A stretch of DNA of 64,000 bases from Cylindrotheca closterium. Its lineage: Eukaryota; Bacillariophyta; Bacillariophyceae; Bacillariales; Bacillariaceae. A program made the position numbers and the translations under genes. Below are positions 18,224 through 29,540 of this stretch, piece by piece. The stretch lies in contig CAKOGP040002091.1 in NCBI GenBank assembly GCA_933822405.4, positions 367,889 through 431,888 on the forward strand. The letters run 5' to 3'. Below the pieces are notes generated by a model that was not told the origin of the DNA, searched no databases, and saw only the letters and a list, made by a program, of their open reading frames with translations. Numbering within the stretch: the stretch's first letter is position 1; each line of letters opens with the position of its first letter.

Positions 18224-19785
18224 ATGTCGGAAGAGGTAGCTTATATGCCTACGATACTGCAGCAAAAGCTGTTGAGCATCCTCTTTGTACCGTCATGCAT
18301 TTTGTCCATGATTGGTTCTGGATTCATCATTAAAAATATTCGAGAGGAAGGAAAGCGGACACCCTATCGATCGATTATGTTGTGGACTTCCATTTGTGAT
18401 ATCATTGCCTCAATTGGAATTTTCATGCAGCCGTTCTTGCCACCCGCAAATCGACCCGATACCTACGTATGGGCAATTGGAAACGATGCTTCCTGCAATT
18501 TTCTGGGTTGTAAGTGGCTGCAGTCCTGGCTGGTTCTGCCATATTGAATATTGGTTCGTAAATGCAAGACCCAATCTCACTTTGTTTTATCTTTTTTAAA
18601 GTCATCACACAGTTTGCTTTCAGTGCACACATGTACGCAGGACTGTTGAGTTACTACTTCTTGATGACTGTGAGGCATGGAGTCAAACAACATGAGTTTG
18701 CCAAGAAACTTCCGTACATCCATGGATTCATTATCACCTGGTCCGTAGCGACTGGAATTGCTGGTATATTTCTAAAAGCCTATGGGCCAACCGGTGCTGC
18801 CACTGCTTGTTGGGTAGCTGGAGACTTATGCGAAGGTGACGGTTGCCCCAACACGAGCTTGATTGGTTACTCGTTCGGCGGGTTTGCGTTTTTGAGCCTG
18901 TTCAGTATCATCGTCAATAACTTTTTGCTTTATCGGTTTGTCCGTGCGACTGTTCTGCAAGGACAGAAGCGTGGAATGAAGGCAGAGGAAGAGCTTCGTA
19001 ACTATCGTCGTCCAGAAGAGGAGGACGATGCGAAGTCAACTTTCACCGAGTTTGGAGTTCGATCAGTCGCTCCTGGAAAGAAACCAACTTTTTTCAGAGC
19101 AGGTAGTAGCATGGACGACGACTCCACAGTGAAGCCAAAGAATAAACCAAAATCCTTTCTTCGGTCTTCAGACAAGCAGTGGAAACGGGTTCAGGAGGTT
19201 GGGAAACAATCCTTATTGTATGTTGGCGCTTATTTCTTTTGTTCCATGTGGCCAATCGGCATTCAAGTGTTGGACAATCGGGACTACGAATACAACAAGA
19301 ATGCTGCGTATGTCTTTCTGCCCTTATTGATTGGGCAATCTATTTTGCTTCCTCTAATGGGCTTCTTCAGTTGCATTATTTACTTTCGACCTACTTTTGG
19401 AAGGGTGAAAAAGAAGTTCCCTAATGAGTCCAAAATGTGGTGTGTAAAGAGAACCCTCTTTGGAGGTTCCATCAAGCCAATGAATCGCAATAACACGCAA
19501 AACAACACTGCTTCGAGTGGCAATGGTTCCTTTTTGCCTCCACCTACCTCGACCTTGCGAGTCAACTTTGCTGGACAAATCAACATGTCGACGTTGGGTC
19601 CTGGAAATTCCATGGCAGACTACAGCGAGGTGGACGAGGACAAAAAATTTAGTGTCCACTTGGAAGAAGATGAAAGTGGCGATATCGATGAAGATGGGAA
19701 GGAAGAAACAGATGCTATAGCCGGTGATACGGAAAAGACAGCGCAAAGTGTTGAAACCTTCGAAGCGAAAAACGAAGAACCTTGA
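18224..19785 (+). CDS. Seven-TM receptor-like protein (GPCR-like)
   Basis: Two exons (18224-18509 and 18602-19785; 92-bp GT-AG intron) join in frame to give about 489 residues. Seven hydrophobic helices can be placed: LLSILFVPSCILSMIGSGFI; SIMLWTSICDIIASIGIFM; TQFAFSAHMYAGLLSYYFLM; GFIITWSVATGIAGIFLKAY; YSFGGFAFLSLFSIIVNNFL; LLYVGAYFFCSMWPIGIQVL; and LPLLIGQSILLPLMGFFSCI. Cysteines at the top of TM3 (ASCNF) and in the second outer loop (ACWVAGDLCEGDGC) could pair. There is a long third intracellular loop and a ~110-residue acidic tail. The shape recalls slime-mould cAMP-receptor and glutamate-receptor-like 7TM families of protists. The ligand and G-protein coupling are unknown. Confidence 0.8.
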
Positions 19786-19818
19786 ATGTATGGAAGAATA
19801 AAGCATTCTTATTTGAGC

Positions 19819-19954
19819 TCCCTTGGAGTCCAGTGAACCGGATTGCATCAATATATTCTGGCTTGCCCTCGTGTCCAAAATTGAAGTCCCCTGGACTGCA
19901 GCGAACCGGATTGCGTCAACATAATCTGGCTTTCTCTCTTGTCCAAGATTGAAG
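19819..19954. repeat. 68-bp direct tandem repeat, two copies
   Basis: Two imperfect copies with a period of 68 bp lie about 35 bp after the receptor stop codon. The shared words are GAACCGGATTGC (19835 and 19903) and GTCCAAAATTGAAG / GTCCAAGATTGAAG (19873 and 19941). The spacing of both word pairs is exactly 68. The copies have diverged at several positions, so the duplication is not recent. No coding function is evident. Confidence 0.8.
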
Positions 19955-20272
19955 GGTACCACGAGCAGTACCTCTGAGATCTGCCTTTCAACATTCTGCT
20001 GGACATTCTGCGCACAATAATTGTCTTCGGATTTATTTTTCTCTCGAAACGGGTGTCAGCGACAAAGCGATGGAAAGAAAGGCTGTGCATGGAAAAAGGG
20101 CTGAATGAAGACGTAATTTCCTCCAAACTGTGAAAGTTGAAATGATAAAGATCAAAGAACCCCCAAATTCTCTTTGATATCAATTTGAGAATCGCTAAAC
20201 TATTGCTAGTTAATAAAAGAATTGAAAATACAATTGTGATACATTGGATAGTGCGATCTAGGTACAGTAAAA
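19955..20272. other. Convergent intergenic remainder
   Basis: Follows the 68-bp repeat and reaches the stop of the convergent minus-strand gene. An open minus-strand frame from 20276 down through the repeat has no protein-like composition. Confidence 0.35.
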
Positions 20273-21887
20273 TCACGCCTCTGTTGATTCTTTTCTTTTC
20301 TCCCCTTCATTCTCTTTTCCTTCTTCTGAAACCTCATCGACGCAGCGACGGGAAATCTCGACCATGGCTGCCGAATAAGTTCTCTGGTTTTCATTTTCAG
20401 CTTTCTTCTTGGTAATTACGCCTCTTTCTACGAGCTTCTTTTCCAATAGATTGGCGTCTAGCCGACTCCAATCTCTCTGTTGCTCGGCTGCCCTTCGTCG
20501 TCGTCTTCTACCTTCCCCTGACAGGAGATCTTTGGCCTTTTGTGCTTTATTCTTTGCATACCATCTTGCCTCTGTCTCCGCTTGGCCCAACAAACGGCCT
20601 CTTGTGAATGCTGAAGAACCATGTTGCTTGAGCGCCTGTGCAATGACACGATTCTTTATCGTGCTTCTCATGTCCTTCAGAGCTTCCCCAAGACTGGAAT
20701 GTGTGTTACCTCCCCAGACACGGGGGTCGTCAATGACAAACAGAGGAACATTTGCTTTGCGACATGCCTTTTGTAGCAGTCGTAATGAGCTAGGTACCCG
20801 TTGCAATGCAGCGCCATTGGCAATGACAGCATGTGGCTTGCTGGACGCTCGACAAACTGTTTGATTTCTTCCATCCAGACCATCCGGGTCACTCTTTGCA
20901 AATTTCGGCAACGGCTGGTAGGTGTTTTCATTTAAGTGTAAGATACAACTATTCGTAGCGGCGAGGTTCGCCTTTCGTTACATTACTTACCCATTCCCAA
21001 AATCGGCTGACAGTAGGAACCGTTGAAAGGAATGCGCTTCCCAAGAAAACTCTTTGGAACCGATTCGAGCGCTCCAAGGGAGCCCCGAATGGGACTTGTC
21101 CGGATATCTTTAGCGATAGAAAGCACATGCATTAGAATAGCAAACACATGCAGCACTCAATGCGTACGTCTCGTCTTACCCGCAATCTCATTTCTTCAAT
21201 CCAGGAATATTGATTCCATGGAGCTTCGAGTTCGTCTTCGTAGGATGAAAAATCCAGCAATTCTGCGGGATCAGCCTCTTCTATCTCTTCGTCCATATCC
21301 TTTCGACGATCTTTGTTATTCTCAACAAAGTATTTCCCAGGATCATATTTGAAACTTCCTACTTCATGGGTTTTGCGCAATCGAAACCTATTTAGGCCGG
21401 CCACCGAAGCCTCCATTATCTCGACCCCTGCTTTCTGTTGAGACTGCGCGCTCCGGCATTGGACAAGCGATTTGACCAAGGCCTTTTGCGCTATTCTTAG
21501 CTTCTCAGTGGATGGTTTCTTTCCATCTTTGGCTTTCTTCGCTTCATCTCTTGTCTCAACTTGAATTGCCTTCGGAGGTGCAACATCATCCACAAAGATC
21601 TTGTCATGGGCTAGACGGCATTCTCCCACGAATGCATCTTTCCGCAATGTTGGAAGATCAATAGCCATTATCCTGAGCGTCGATGGAATCCCTTCTTTTG
21701 CCGTTTCAAGATAACTTTTCTGCTGTATCTTATCCATCAGATGAACTTCGATTCGGAAGTTCTTGTCTTTCTCAGCACGTTCCTCACATCCTGTTGTGGT
21801 ATACAGTGCTGAGTATAGCACACCAGCTGAAGCAGTGGCAAGCGCAACACCACTTGTTCCTGAGGTTGTTAGGAAACGCGCTGCCAT
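20273..21887 (-). CDS. Conserved-looking protein of unknown function, three exons
   Basis: Exons 21887-21180, 21107-20991 and 20914-20273, joined in phase 0 through GT-AG introns, give about 488 residues. The N-terminus (RFLTTSGTSGVALATASAGV then LYSALY) is an uncharged hydrophobic segment after Arg, which may be a mitochondrial presequence or membrane anchor. The central part is charged and helical (KNFRIEVHLMDKIQQKSYLE). A more globular region follows in exon 3 (PHAVIANGAALQRV, RKANVPLFVIDDPRVWGGNT). A very basic stretch (EGRRRRRRAAEQQ) and a Glu/Lys-rich tail end the protein. I do not recognise the family. The exon-phase agreement and the domain-like centre support a real gene. Confidence 0.72.
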
Positions 21888-22248
21888 GGTGACAACAGTA
21901 CACAGTAGGTACTGGAGGTGCTGTCTTGGCTAAATTTGAAAACTTGGGTGACACTACCCTTGTTCAAAATCATCTGACATCGGAGCGCGCACGCGCTCTC
22001 CATCTTCAGAATTCACTCTCACAAAGATGAATCAGTTTTGGATGACGACTGCAGCACGTACCTACTGTCTCGTTGAGGAGGAACTACAGTACATAGAGCA
22101 AAACAGAAACAACAAATTCAGTTATGGAGGTGACAAGAAACTCTATTTTACAAAGCAAGCGATATCATGTTGTAGTGTCGCCGTTCAGTTCTATGTTCGT
22201 ATTTTTTCAAATGCTTCCGAAAGCCTCGTGCTTTAAGATGCCTGGTCA
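21888..22248. other. Intergenic, no gene recognised
   Basis: Upstream region of the unknown three-exon gene and 3' flank of the prenyl synthase gene. Plus-strand frames of about 70-120 codons here have no protein-like composition and overlap the prenyl synthase last exon. Confidence 0.4.
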
Positions 22249-23934
22249 TTATTTTTTTCGTGTAATGACAGCATGGGTTAGGCGTATCAAAGCATCGCGA
22301 GCTTCTGACCGTGGTAGACGCAAAAGTGCATCAATAGCTCTCTGTAGTGTGGAAGGAAAGAAAAACGATATGAGAGACCATTCTGCATACTTCAACAATC
22401 ATAAGCCAATGTCGAAGAGCCAACGTACCTGTGCATGGAATAAAGCAAGCGCCTTGGCCTTGTCCATAGCAGTGTCACTGTCATAAAGGGCTCTCAATGC
22501 AGTCTCCTTGTCCCCCTTCTTCTTGAACCTTCGCATAACCAGTGGTCGCAGGTGTTCGTTTTCTTGTGCAGTGTATAGGATTGGGGCAGTACTTAGACCC
22601 AAGTCCATGTCTGCTAGCGCAGGCTTACCAAGGATATTGGCGGCTGCTGTGAAATCAAGAATATCGTCTTGGATTTGGTAGGCGAGACCCAAGTGGTAGC
22701 CAAATTCTTCGCATGCTGTAGCGACGGTGGATCCATAGGCATGGCCACCAAGAAGCGCAGCAGATCGGCATGCGTAGCAGATCAAAGAAGCGGTTTTGTA
22801 GTAAGACTTGCGGAGATAGGTTTCCATCTCCAACAAGGATTCGGCAGGTGCCTTGAGTTGCATGATCTCTCCAGCAACCAGAGATTCCAAAGCGTTAGCC
22901 ATTATTTGGACAACAGCAGTGTTTTCCAGGCGAGCCAAAAGAACAGAAGCTCTGGCAAGGAGGTAGTCACCGGCCAAGACAGCGACCTTGTTGGAATAAA
23001 GCTTGTGGACCGATTCTCCGCCTCTTCGTGTGTCGGCTTCGTCCAAAACATCGTCGTGAATCAATGAGGCCACATGGATCATTTCGACAATTTGTCCCAA
23101 TTGGGCTTGTCTTCTCCAAACTTCAGATCCTTTGTGATTTTCAGGTGTGATCACTCCTCCTTCAACTTCAATATTTGAGGCTCCACTCCACTCCCAGCCT
23201 GAAACACCTTCAGTGTGTTCGATATCTGACTCATCCAATCCTTCGACTGCGATAAGCTTACCATCATCTGAGAACATTTTCTCAGGGGTAGCAGCTGCGA
23301 CAGCCTTGGCCATCAGCTGTACGATTGTTGGACGGAATCGCTTGCCGTGTCTCTTTTCAAAGAAGTGCTTTGCAGCCATGGAAAGGACGGGTTGGTCTGT
23401 TGACACAAGCTCCTTGATGGAATCAGAAAATGGCTGCAATTCCTTCTCAACCATCTTGAAGGGGTCCGGAAGAGTGTCAATGGACATCTTACCACCACAT
23501 CCCTTGAAGGAGGTCAGTTGCAATCCCTCTAGTTCATCGGGTTGACCAACTTTCAATACAGTTCCATCCCTAAGAGCATTTCCACTGATTCTGCCAGGCA
23601 TTTCTCCACCTTCCTCTTCCGCCAACATTTGAAAGAGTTCATAACTAGGTGTCAACTTCAGAGTAGTTTCGGAATGCGACAGTTGCTCGGCTTCAGCGGA
23701 TACAACTACGGGCTTTGTGCGGAATTTCTCTGAGGATTTTTCTGGTGCAACCGCTGACATGGCCAAGGTGGAGGGCGATTCTACGAAATTTATGGAATGT
23801 CGTCGCATGGATGTGGTATCTCGCACGAATGCATCCGCAGATCCAGCAAGTAGCATACTTGTTACCATTCCAGACGCAACAAAGGCCCGTCGAAATGACA
23901 GCCGCCTTTTCTCGACCATGAGCTGATTCGACAT
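22249..23934 (-). CDS. Trans-polyprenyl (solanesyl-type) diphosphate synthase, plastid
   Basis: Two exons (23934-22429 and 22341-22249; 87-bp intron) give about 532 residues. The enzyme adds isopentenyl units to an allylic diphosphate with Mg2+, and long-chain members make the plastoquinone or ubiquinone side chain. The first Asp-rich motif is LIHDDVLDEADTRRGG and the second is QIQDDILDF. The residues before the first motif and the terminal LTHAVITRKK (second exon) fit solanesyl/octaprenyl synthases. The N-terminus (FVASGMVTSMLLAGSADA then FVRDTTS) is a signal peptide with a DAF site, so a plastid location and plastoquinone synthesis are likely. An insert of ~35 residues (ATPEKMFSDDGKLIAVEGLD) precedes the first Asp motif. 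Confidence 0.92.
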
Positions 23935-24484
23935 TTTGTAATAGCTGGCAAAAGAAATTGGAAAAGAAAGATTGTGAGTTTGAATGCAATGCAGATAGAT
24001 TGTCGTGACGTAAAAAGTATGATCTTTCTACAGTACCTCTTTCCAATCAATATATTATAAATGACAGAGTAGTGTTCTCAATAATGCAGTTGAGACGGTC
24101 TTCGATCGTATTTGCCCGATAAAAACCAAACCAACTCACTCTGATTGACAATCTTCGTATCGTCAGCACCAAAAAACAGGATGATACCCGACAACTGAAG
24201 AACGATGGCTGAGATGGCCAGAAGTACGTGTTATGATGACGCAGCCGGTGTCGGACGATTTTCGAGATCAAAAATTTCTGCTGACGTATCGTAGCCAATC
24301 AAAACTATTGAAATCATCCGACTCTATCGACCGAACACGAAACAACTCAGTAAGGAAGGAGGATAACAGCTGTTTTCGCAGCCGAATAGAGTTGATTGGT
24401 AATTCCCAACTTCAGTTCTCATTATTTCCAGCATTGTTCTCACACGTTTGAGGTTGGATGACGAGTTCATGAAAAGCTCTGCCT

Positions 24485-24532
24485 GGTGGTCCTGGCAAAA
24501 ACAAAACAGGTGGTCCTGGCAAAAACAAAACA
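24485..24532. repeat. 24-bp perfect tandem duplication
   Basis: The unit begins GGTGGTCCTGGC and ends in AAAAACAAAACA; it occurs twice without change and is followed by GATGG. The identity suggests recent slippage. It lies in non-coding DNA. Confidence 0.85.
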
Positions 24533-25304
24533 GATGGTTACGCTATACTAACTTCAACATTGTTCCTACGATCGACAAAGAAGCAAATGTGAATACAATT
24601 TGGTTGGCTCCCTCTGTCAACCTTTTTGGCTGGAACGAGAACAATAGATTTTGAAAGAGTGGGTGATGGATTGTTCTCATTATGTACAAAACTATTTATT
24701 AGACCTGCTCCATAACCCAGCAAGTAAGCGATCATGGAAGAATAGAACATCTATCGAAACCACCAGTCAAAAGCAAGAAGAAATTAGTTCACCCAGATGG
24801 AAGAGTGGTAACAGTACCCAGAAAATATCGCAAATCGATGAAAATATCAGCGCGTGCTGTCTCCCTCTTTGCCTGATGCGACCACCATGCCATGGTAGAC
24901 TTGTGGCCAGCTGATGACATCTAGTGCCAGACTCACTCGTCCCTTTACAGTACACTGTACCTACTACGGTACCTACCAAAATTCGGATGCAAAATTCGTC
25001 TTCGCATTTGATGGCACACGTCAGCACACGTCAGACCAGAATTGTTTTGCATTTATCACTGGGATTTTACACATAGGAATTCCTTTTTCATATATAATAA
25101 AATTTAAAAAACCAAGGTCCCGACCATGTCGTTTCGGACCACGTTGACTGTTTTCAACGTAGCTTGTTCCAGAAAAAAGCTCACGTGGTCACAAAATGCA
25201 TTTGCCAAACGTCGTCCCACAAGTCGATGATCAGAAAATAAAAGCAGCTGCAAACACCGGTGGCCATCTGTTGTGTTGTATCCTTGGATCCTTTCAACTG
25301 TACA

Positions 25305-25313
25305 TATATAAAA
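25305..25313 (+). promoter_or_regulatory. TATA-like element
   Basis: TATATAAAA lies about 150 bp before the ATG at 25462. It is a good match to a core promoter TATA box for the small basic protein gene, but the start of transcription is unknown. Confidence 0.35.
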
Positions 25314-25461
25314 CTTAGGACCACAGGAAACAACGACGTCTGGTAACTGACACAAATTTGAGGAGAGAGAAGAGATTCATACTGGAACGTCATTGCTCAT
25401 CAACATCTTCATCACAAACCATCAATCACTATCATTCTATCATTCTATCATCATCATCATC

Positions 25462-25803
25462 ATGTCGCCAGCTGTTGGAAACATGGAACTTGAAAAGAAG
25501 CGATCGGCAATACGAACCCAACTCCACCGTCTTCGGGATAGACAATTTGGTGACGAGTGCAGGGAGTTTATCCGTGCCATTCGTTACTTGCGACTTCGCA
25601 ATGATGAACTTCGAACCCTCGACTTTCTCGCCCGTCTACAGACTGCACTCCAACGAGTCTCCAACGAGGGTAGTATTAGCGAAATTCATCGGATGGCGAT
25701 GATTGCTGTCCAACAAAGAAGAAGACAACGTCGACGACGACGTGCACCTGCAAGTACAGGAGTGCTTGGTTCCAAAAATAGGAAGCGATCACCTCCTCGG
25801 TAG
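25462..25803 (+). CDS. Small basic protein, unknown function
   Basis: 113 residues from the ATG at 25462; the longer frame from 25393 starts with TTG and was rejected. The N-terminal two thirds are strongly helical and amphipathic (SAIRTQLHRLRDRQFGDECR, LRTLDFLARLQTALQRV). The C-terminus is very basic (QQRRRQRRRRRAP and KNRKRSPPR), resembling a nuclear localisation or nucleic-acid-binding tail. A TATA-like element sits upstream. No family recognised. Confidence 0.5.
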   Translation: MSPAVGNMELEKKRSAIRTQLHRLRDRQFGDECREFIRAIRYLRLRNDELRTLDFLARLQTALQRVSNEGSISEIHRMAMIAVQQRRRQRRRRRAPASTGVLGSKNRKRSPPR

Positions 25804-26059
25804 TCTCTCAAATTGTAGATTGTCCACAAAACACTTTTGGGGCAAATCATCGTTTCAGCCACGAGCAAGTAAGCCTGAAGTTTGCAATCACAATCGAATC
25901 ATACTGTAGTCAGGTAATGTACATATCCTACACCTGAAGATTTTGTTATTATAAACCACAAATTATTATGTTGTAATAGCTATTATTATATACCTAATGG
26001 AATGAGTCTGTGTTTGATGGCTTTTGCAAAAACTAGTTTAGTCATAGCTACTGCTACTG

Positions 26060-27034
26060 CTAGTCCTTCACTACTTTTGTCCGCTTCTTTTTGCGTTTGG
26101 GTGCTTTTGTTCCCTCTTCCCCAATGGCTAGCTGCGGAATCGATGCTCTAGCGTGTGTGCCACCGGTCAGTTGTTGTCTAGTCGGTTCCTCCAACACTGC
26201 TGGATCATCTCCAGAAGTTTGAACCTGCCGTTGCACCGTTCCATCAGGATTTTGTATTACAGTCTCGGTCACTGTTTGCCGTCGACCATTGACAATGCGA
26301 GTACTCGTGGATGTACTTGTAGAGACCATACCTGGTCCTCCTCCCAAACTAGTGGAGGATGTCGTGAAGGACGATGTTCCCCCCATCATTGGCATCATAG
26401 TTTGTTGCTGCATCATGGCAAAGGGATCTTGTCCAAGTCCAGCAGTACCACCCATGGATGATCTCCCAAAGAGGACACCCCCATTCCCACTGCCAAAAAA
26501 GGGATCATTGAACAGACTTGCACCTCCCATCATTCCTCCCATGCCCATGCCCATTCCACCCATGCCCATGGGATTTTGAAAAAAGGGATCGTCGAACGGA
26601 CTTCTACTGCTGCTGCTGCTACCATTCGGAACTTGAGCACCATTTCCTCCAGTTTCTTGGCGCACAAATTGTTCAAAAATCTCAAAAGGATCGTGAAATC
26701 GAAAATGTTGAAAATGATTGTGGAAATGATTATTTTCAAAGTGATCTCGGCTCCGGTGTCGACTTGCACTGGAAGTCTCCCGTGATCTTGCTCCTGCCGC
26801 AGTTCCGTACTTGCGCTGATGGTCGAACTCTTGTTTCTTCTTGGCATCACTCAACAGTTCGTAGGCATTGGAAATCTTGGCAAACTTGGCATGGGCGTGT
26901 TGGCGACCCTCGTCCGTCGTTTGTTTGTCCGGGTGATTCTTCAAGGCCAACTTGCGGTAGGCCTTTTTGATTTGGGCGTCCGTAGCTTCTTCCGGAAGGC
27001 CCAGCACCTCGTAGGGATTGTCCCCATCATCCAT
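26060..27034 (-). CDS. J-domain (DnaJ/Hsp40 type B) co-chaperone
   Basis: 324 residues, one exon. The J domain occupies residues ~7-72 ([20 protein letters not shown]; the Hsp70-activating tripeptide is in [10 protein letters not shown]). It stimulates the Hsp70 ATPase. A Gly/Met/Phe-rich middle contains repeated DPFF/DPFE units ([30 protein letters not shown]) and a Gly-Met run. A Ser/Thr-rich block ([13 protein letters not shown]) and a beta-rich stretch ([20 protein letters not shown]) follow, as in DNAJB6/DNAJB2-type proteins. It lacks the CxxCxGxG zinc repeats of type A. The tail is basic ([15 protein letters not shown]), possibly a nuclear signal. Confidence 0.92.
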   Translation of the reverse strand: MDDGDNPYEVLGLPEEATDAQIKKAYRKLALKNHPDKQTTDEGRQHAHAKFAKISNAYELLSDAKKKQEFDHQRKYGTAAGARSRETSSASRHRSRDHFENNHFHNHFQHFRFHDPFEIFEQFVRQETGGNGAQVPNGSSSSSRSPFDDPFFQNPMGMGGMGMGMGGMMGGASLFNDPFFGSGNGGVLFGRSSMGGTAGLGQDPFAMMQQQTMMPMMGGTSSFTTSSTSLGGGPGMVSTSTSTSTRIVNGRRQTVTETVIQNPDGTVQRQVQTSGDDPAVLEEPTRQQLTGGTHARASIPQLAIGEEGTKAPKRKKKRTKVVKD

Positions 27035-28194
27035 GATGTGCTATTTCGAGTTAGGTATAGCAAAGAGGATCCGTTTCTAGCTTACAGTATTATGATTGTT
27101 ATTACTGACTCTCAACCAAGATTCTGCTCTGTCCCTCCTATTGTCACCAGCCAGTCCAATGATTGTTACAAGAGCAATGCGTTATATATATATATGAAGT
27201 GCGTGTCTGCTAATGTAACCTATCCATTCGCCTCTCTTCACATCAAAAGTTTTGTGTGCAAATTGCCTTCGTATCGGTTCTCATTCTTCGCGGTGGATCG
27301 AATCGAATGATTATTACGTAGAAAATGTACCAGCGCAAACTGAAAGACACACCGAATTCCATAGAAGTGTATCCACCAGCTGGTTTTGAACAAATAATAT
27401 TATTAGTGTAGGTTGATGTGCTTTCCAAGCTATAACCAGTATTAAATTGTTGACTGCATTACTAGTCTTCAATAGCTGTACAAACACTAGAGTTGATGAT
27501 TGGTGATTCGTGTTTAGTAGAGTGCGTTACTATATCCAGACTCCTGCTGGTGTCTTCTTGCAACAAGAAGAATATAATTGTTGTGCTCCTGGGTACTATC
27601 TTGTTACGCATCAACCAGAGCCATGTTGTCTTGGTTCCACAAGACTATCAGGTCAAACAGTTATTGCTGACAGGTAGTCGCACTCGACATGCTCTTGGGT
27701 GCTATCGTGCGTATTCTTGTAAAGTATCTTTGGGGCCCATCATTTCGTTGCACCATTTTCGCCATTACTCCATTGTACTGATTTGGTGAAGACAAATCTC
27801 AGTCCAAACCTTTGACAGAAAATTGAAACAAATCAGCAGTAAAGAGAGTAAGCAACAGTATCAAATTTTACACCAAATGCCGATCAAATGAAGCCGACAT
27901 TGCAAACTACAGTCAGTATAGGCTACAACAATGTTGTACCCCGTACCCCGTACGAATGTAGTCCGTGTGATCGAAACTTCAAGTGGACATAATATAAAAA
28001 ATATTTTAAAAAATGTGGAATGAGAATTTCGAAATTTGGGCATGGCATCGAATCTTTGGAATAAGAACAACAAGGTGACCGCTACAGTACATTCCTCCTT
28101 TCATCCTCCTGTGTGCATTGACACTGCGCATGATACAAAAGGAAGGGCAATCATAAACATAGGTTGACAAACAACAACAAAAATAACAACAACA
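27035..28194. other. Divergent intergenic region, 1.2 kb
   Basis: Lies between the J-domain gene and the MYND gene. It has a short TA dinucleotide run at about 27183-27195 and a doubled CCCCGTAC word near 27940-27952. The plus-strand frame at 27493-27789 is not protein-like. Confidence 0.4.
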
Positions 28195-29366
28195 ATGACA
28201 TCGCACATTCATCAATCGCGTTACAAAGTAGCATTGCCAAACTGTGTTCGCAAGGTGGACATTCGCACCCATGAGGGGGTGGAGGCCATACTCAAAGAAT
28301 CGGACTTTTCAAGAGAGTACGTTGCTGCCACATTGCAAGATGCCCTTGAGATACGAGCGAAAGAAGAATTGGATCAGGAGGACAAAATCTGTCTGTCTCA
28401 AGTGTATACGCTGATGCACTATCTTTCGATGAATTCTGACAAGGACAGCAATCTGTTGATGGAAGGAATCCGAGAATCAGATATCCGTCTATGGTTTGAA
28501 ATTGCCATTGATGAAATCAAGAAACTGTCCGCCAAGCCAAGCTGGATATTGACTGGAATCCTAGATGATTACGAAGAGTCGGTCTTACATCCATGTGTTA
28601 CCTTGTGCTGTCATCCGGTTCCTGTCAAAATTGCGTTTGAGGCGGAATTCTTTCACGCCTTGGCCAACTTTATTCGAGCCAGGAAAGGAGGAACTAGCTT
28701 ACCATCACCACTGGTTTGCACTTCCATCAATGCCATGGTATTTTGGTCCTTCACTGTGGCTACCAAGAAACCCTTTGATCCAAAATGGTCCGACGAACAG
28801 TATTTCGATACCTTGGAGGAATGTGGGATGCTGGAGCAATTCCTTCGATGCGTCACGGTGCCACAGTTTCCGGAATCGGATACTTTAATGACCAGGTTGC
28901 TCAACTCGATCGCCTCTTGTCCCAATTTACTCCGAACCAAGTTCCAGGAAGGGATGCCCTGTAGAGACACTTTGCAGGCACTTGTGGATGGTAAAGACGG
29001 AAGCAAAACCGAACGTGCAGTCGTCATGGCTATACTTCATGGCATTCTAGGGCTAGTAGAAAGGATAACGCCAATTGACGAAAATGATCTTGTAAAATCG
29101 CAATGCGGACACTGTCGCGAATCAAGCACATCGCAAGAGTTTCAACGGTCACTTTTGCTTTGTTCTCGATGTCGTCATGCACGGTATTGTTCCAAGGAAT
29201 GTCAGCGAGGTGAGTCCTCGGTCTCTTCTGCTCTTTTCTGTGTTGCCCTGGTTGTTGCTTTGTCATGTAGTTCTCTCATCCTCACCTCTACTCTACTATA
29301 TTCATCCCTTTAGCGAATTGGAAGGAACACAAGAAAATCTGTGTCCCAGCTGCTACCAGCAAGTAG
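28195..29366 (+). CDS. MYND-type zinc finger protein
   Basis: Two exons (28195-29209 and 29314-29366) split the zinc finger itself; the join gives about 355 residues. The C-terminal MYND finger has the pattern C-x2-C (CGHCRESS), C-x2-C (LLCSRCRHARYCSKECQR) and, from exon 2, W-x2-H-x3-C (NWKEHKKIC). MYND domains bind Pro-rich peptides and bridge chromatin or signalling partners. The first ~280 residues are alpha-helical and repeat-like (KAVDIRTHEGVEAIL-type helices), similar to ARM/HEAT solenoids. No SET domain is present. Without the second exon the finger would be incomplete, which confirms the splice. Confidence 0.85.
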
Positions 29367-29540
29367 TACATTGACCATGCATGGGGACGAAACGAGATGG
29401 TATCTTTGCTGGGATCAGCAGAATATGGGATTTTTATCGGTGGGGGTTGTATTTTTTTTGAAAGAAACAAGAAAAATAAGAGAGTATGTATAGTTATCGA
29501 CTGAAAAATAGTATCATTCAATATTCACAATAGTAAATAG

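Larger units (their letters stand above)
23935..25461. other. Intergenic, 1.5 kb, with a 24-bp tandem duplication
   Basis: Divergent region between the prenyl synthase and a small basic protein gene. It contains a TGACGT element at about 24006 in the prenyl synthase leader and a 24-bp unit repeated twice at 24485-24532. No open frame here is protein-like. Confidence 0.45.

Noticed and set aside
22027..22486. Overlapping plus-strand frames of about 70-120 codons
   Set aside because: They cross the last exon and intron of the prenyl synthase on the opposite strand and have no protein-like pattern.
25393..25461. Upstream extension of the small basic protein
   Set aside because: It begins with TTG and encodes a His/Ile-rich simple-sequence run from CAT repeats; the ATG at 25462 is preferred.
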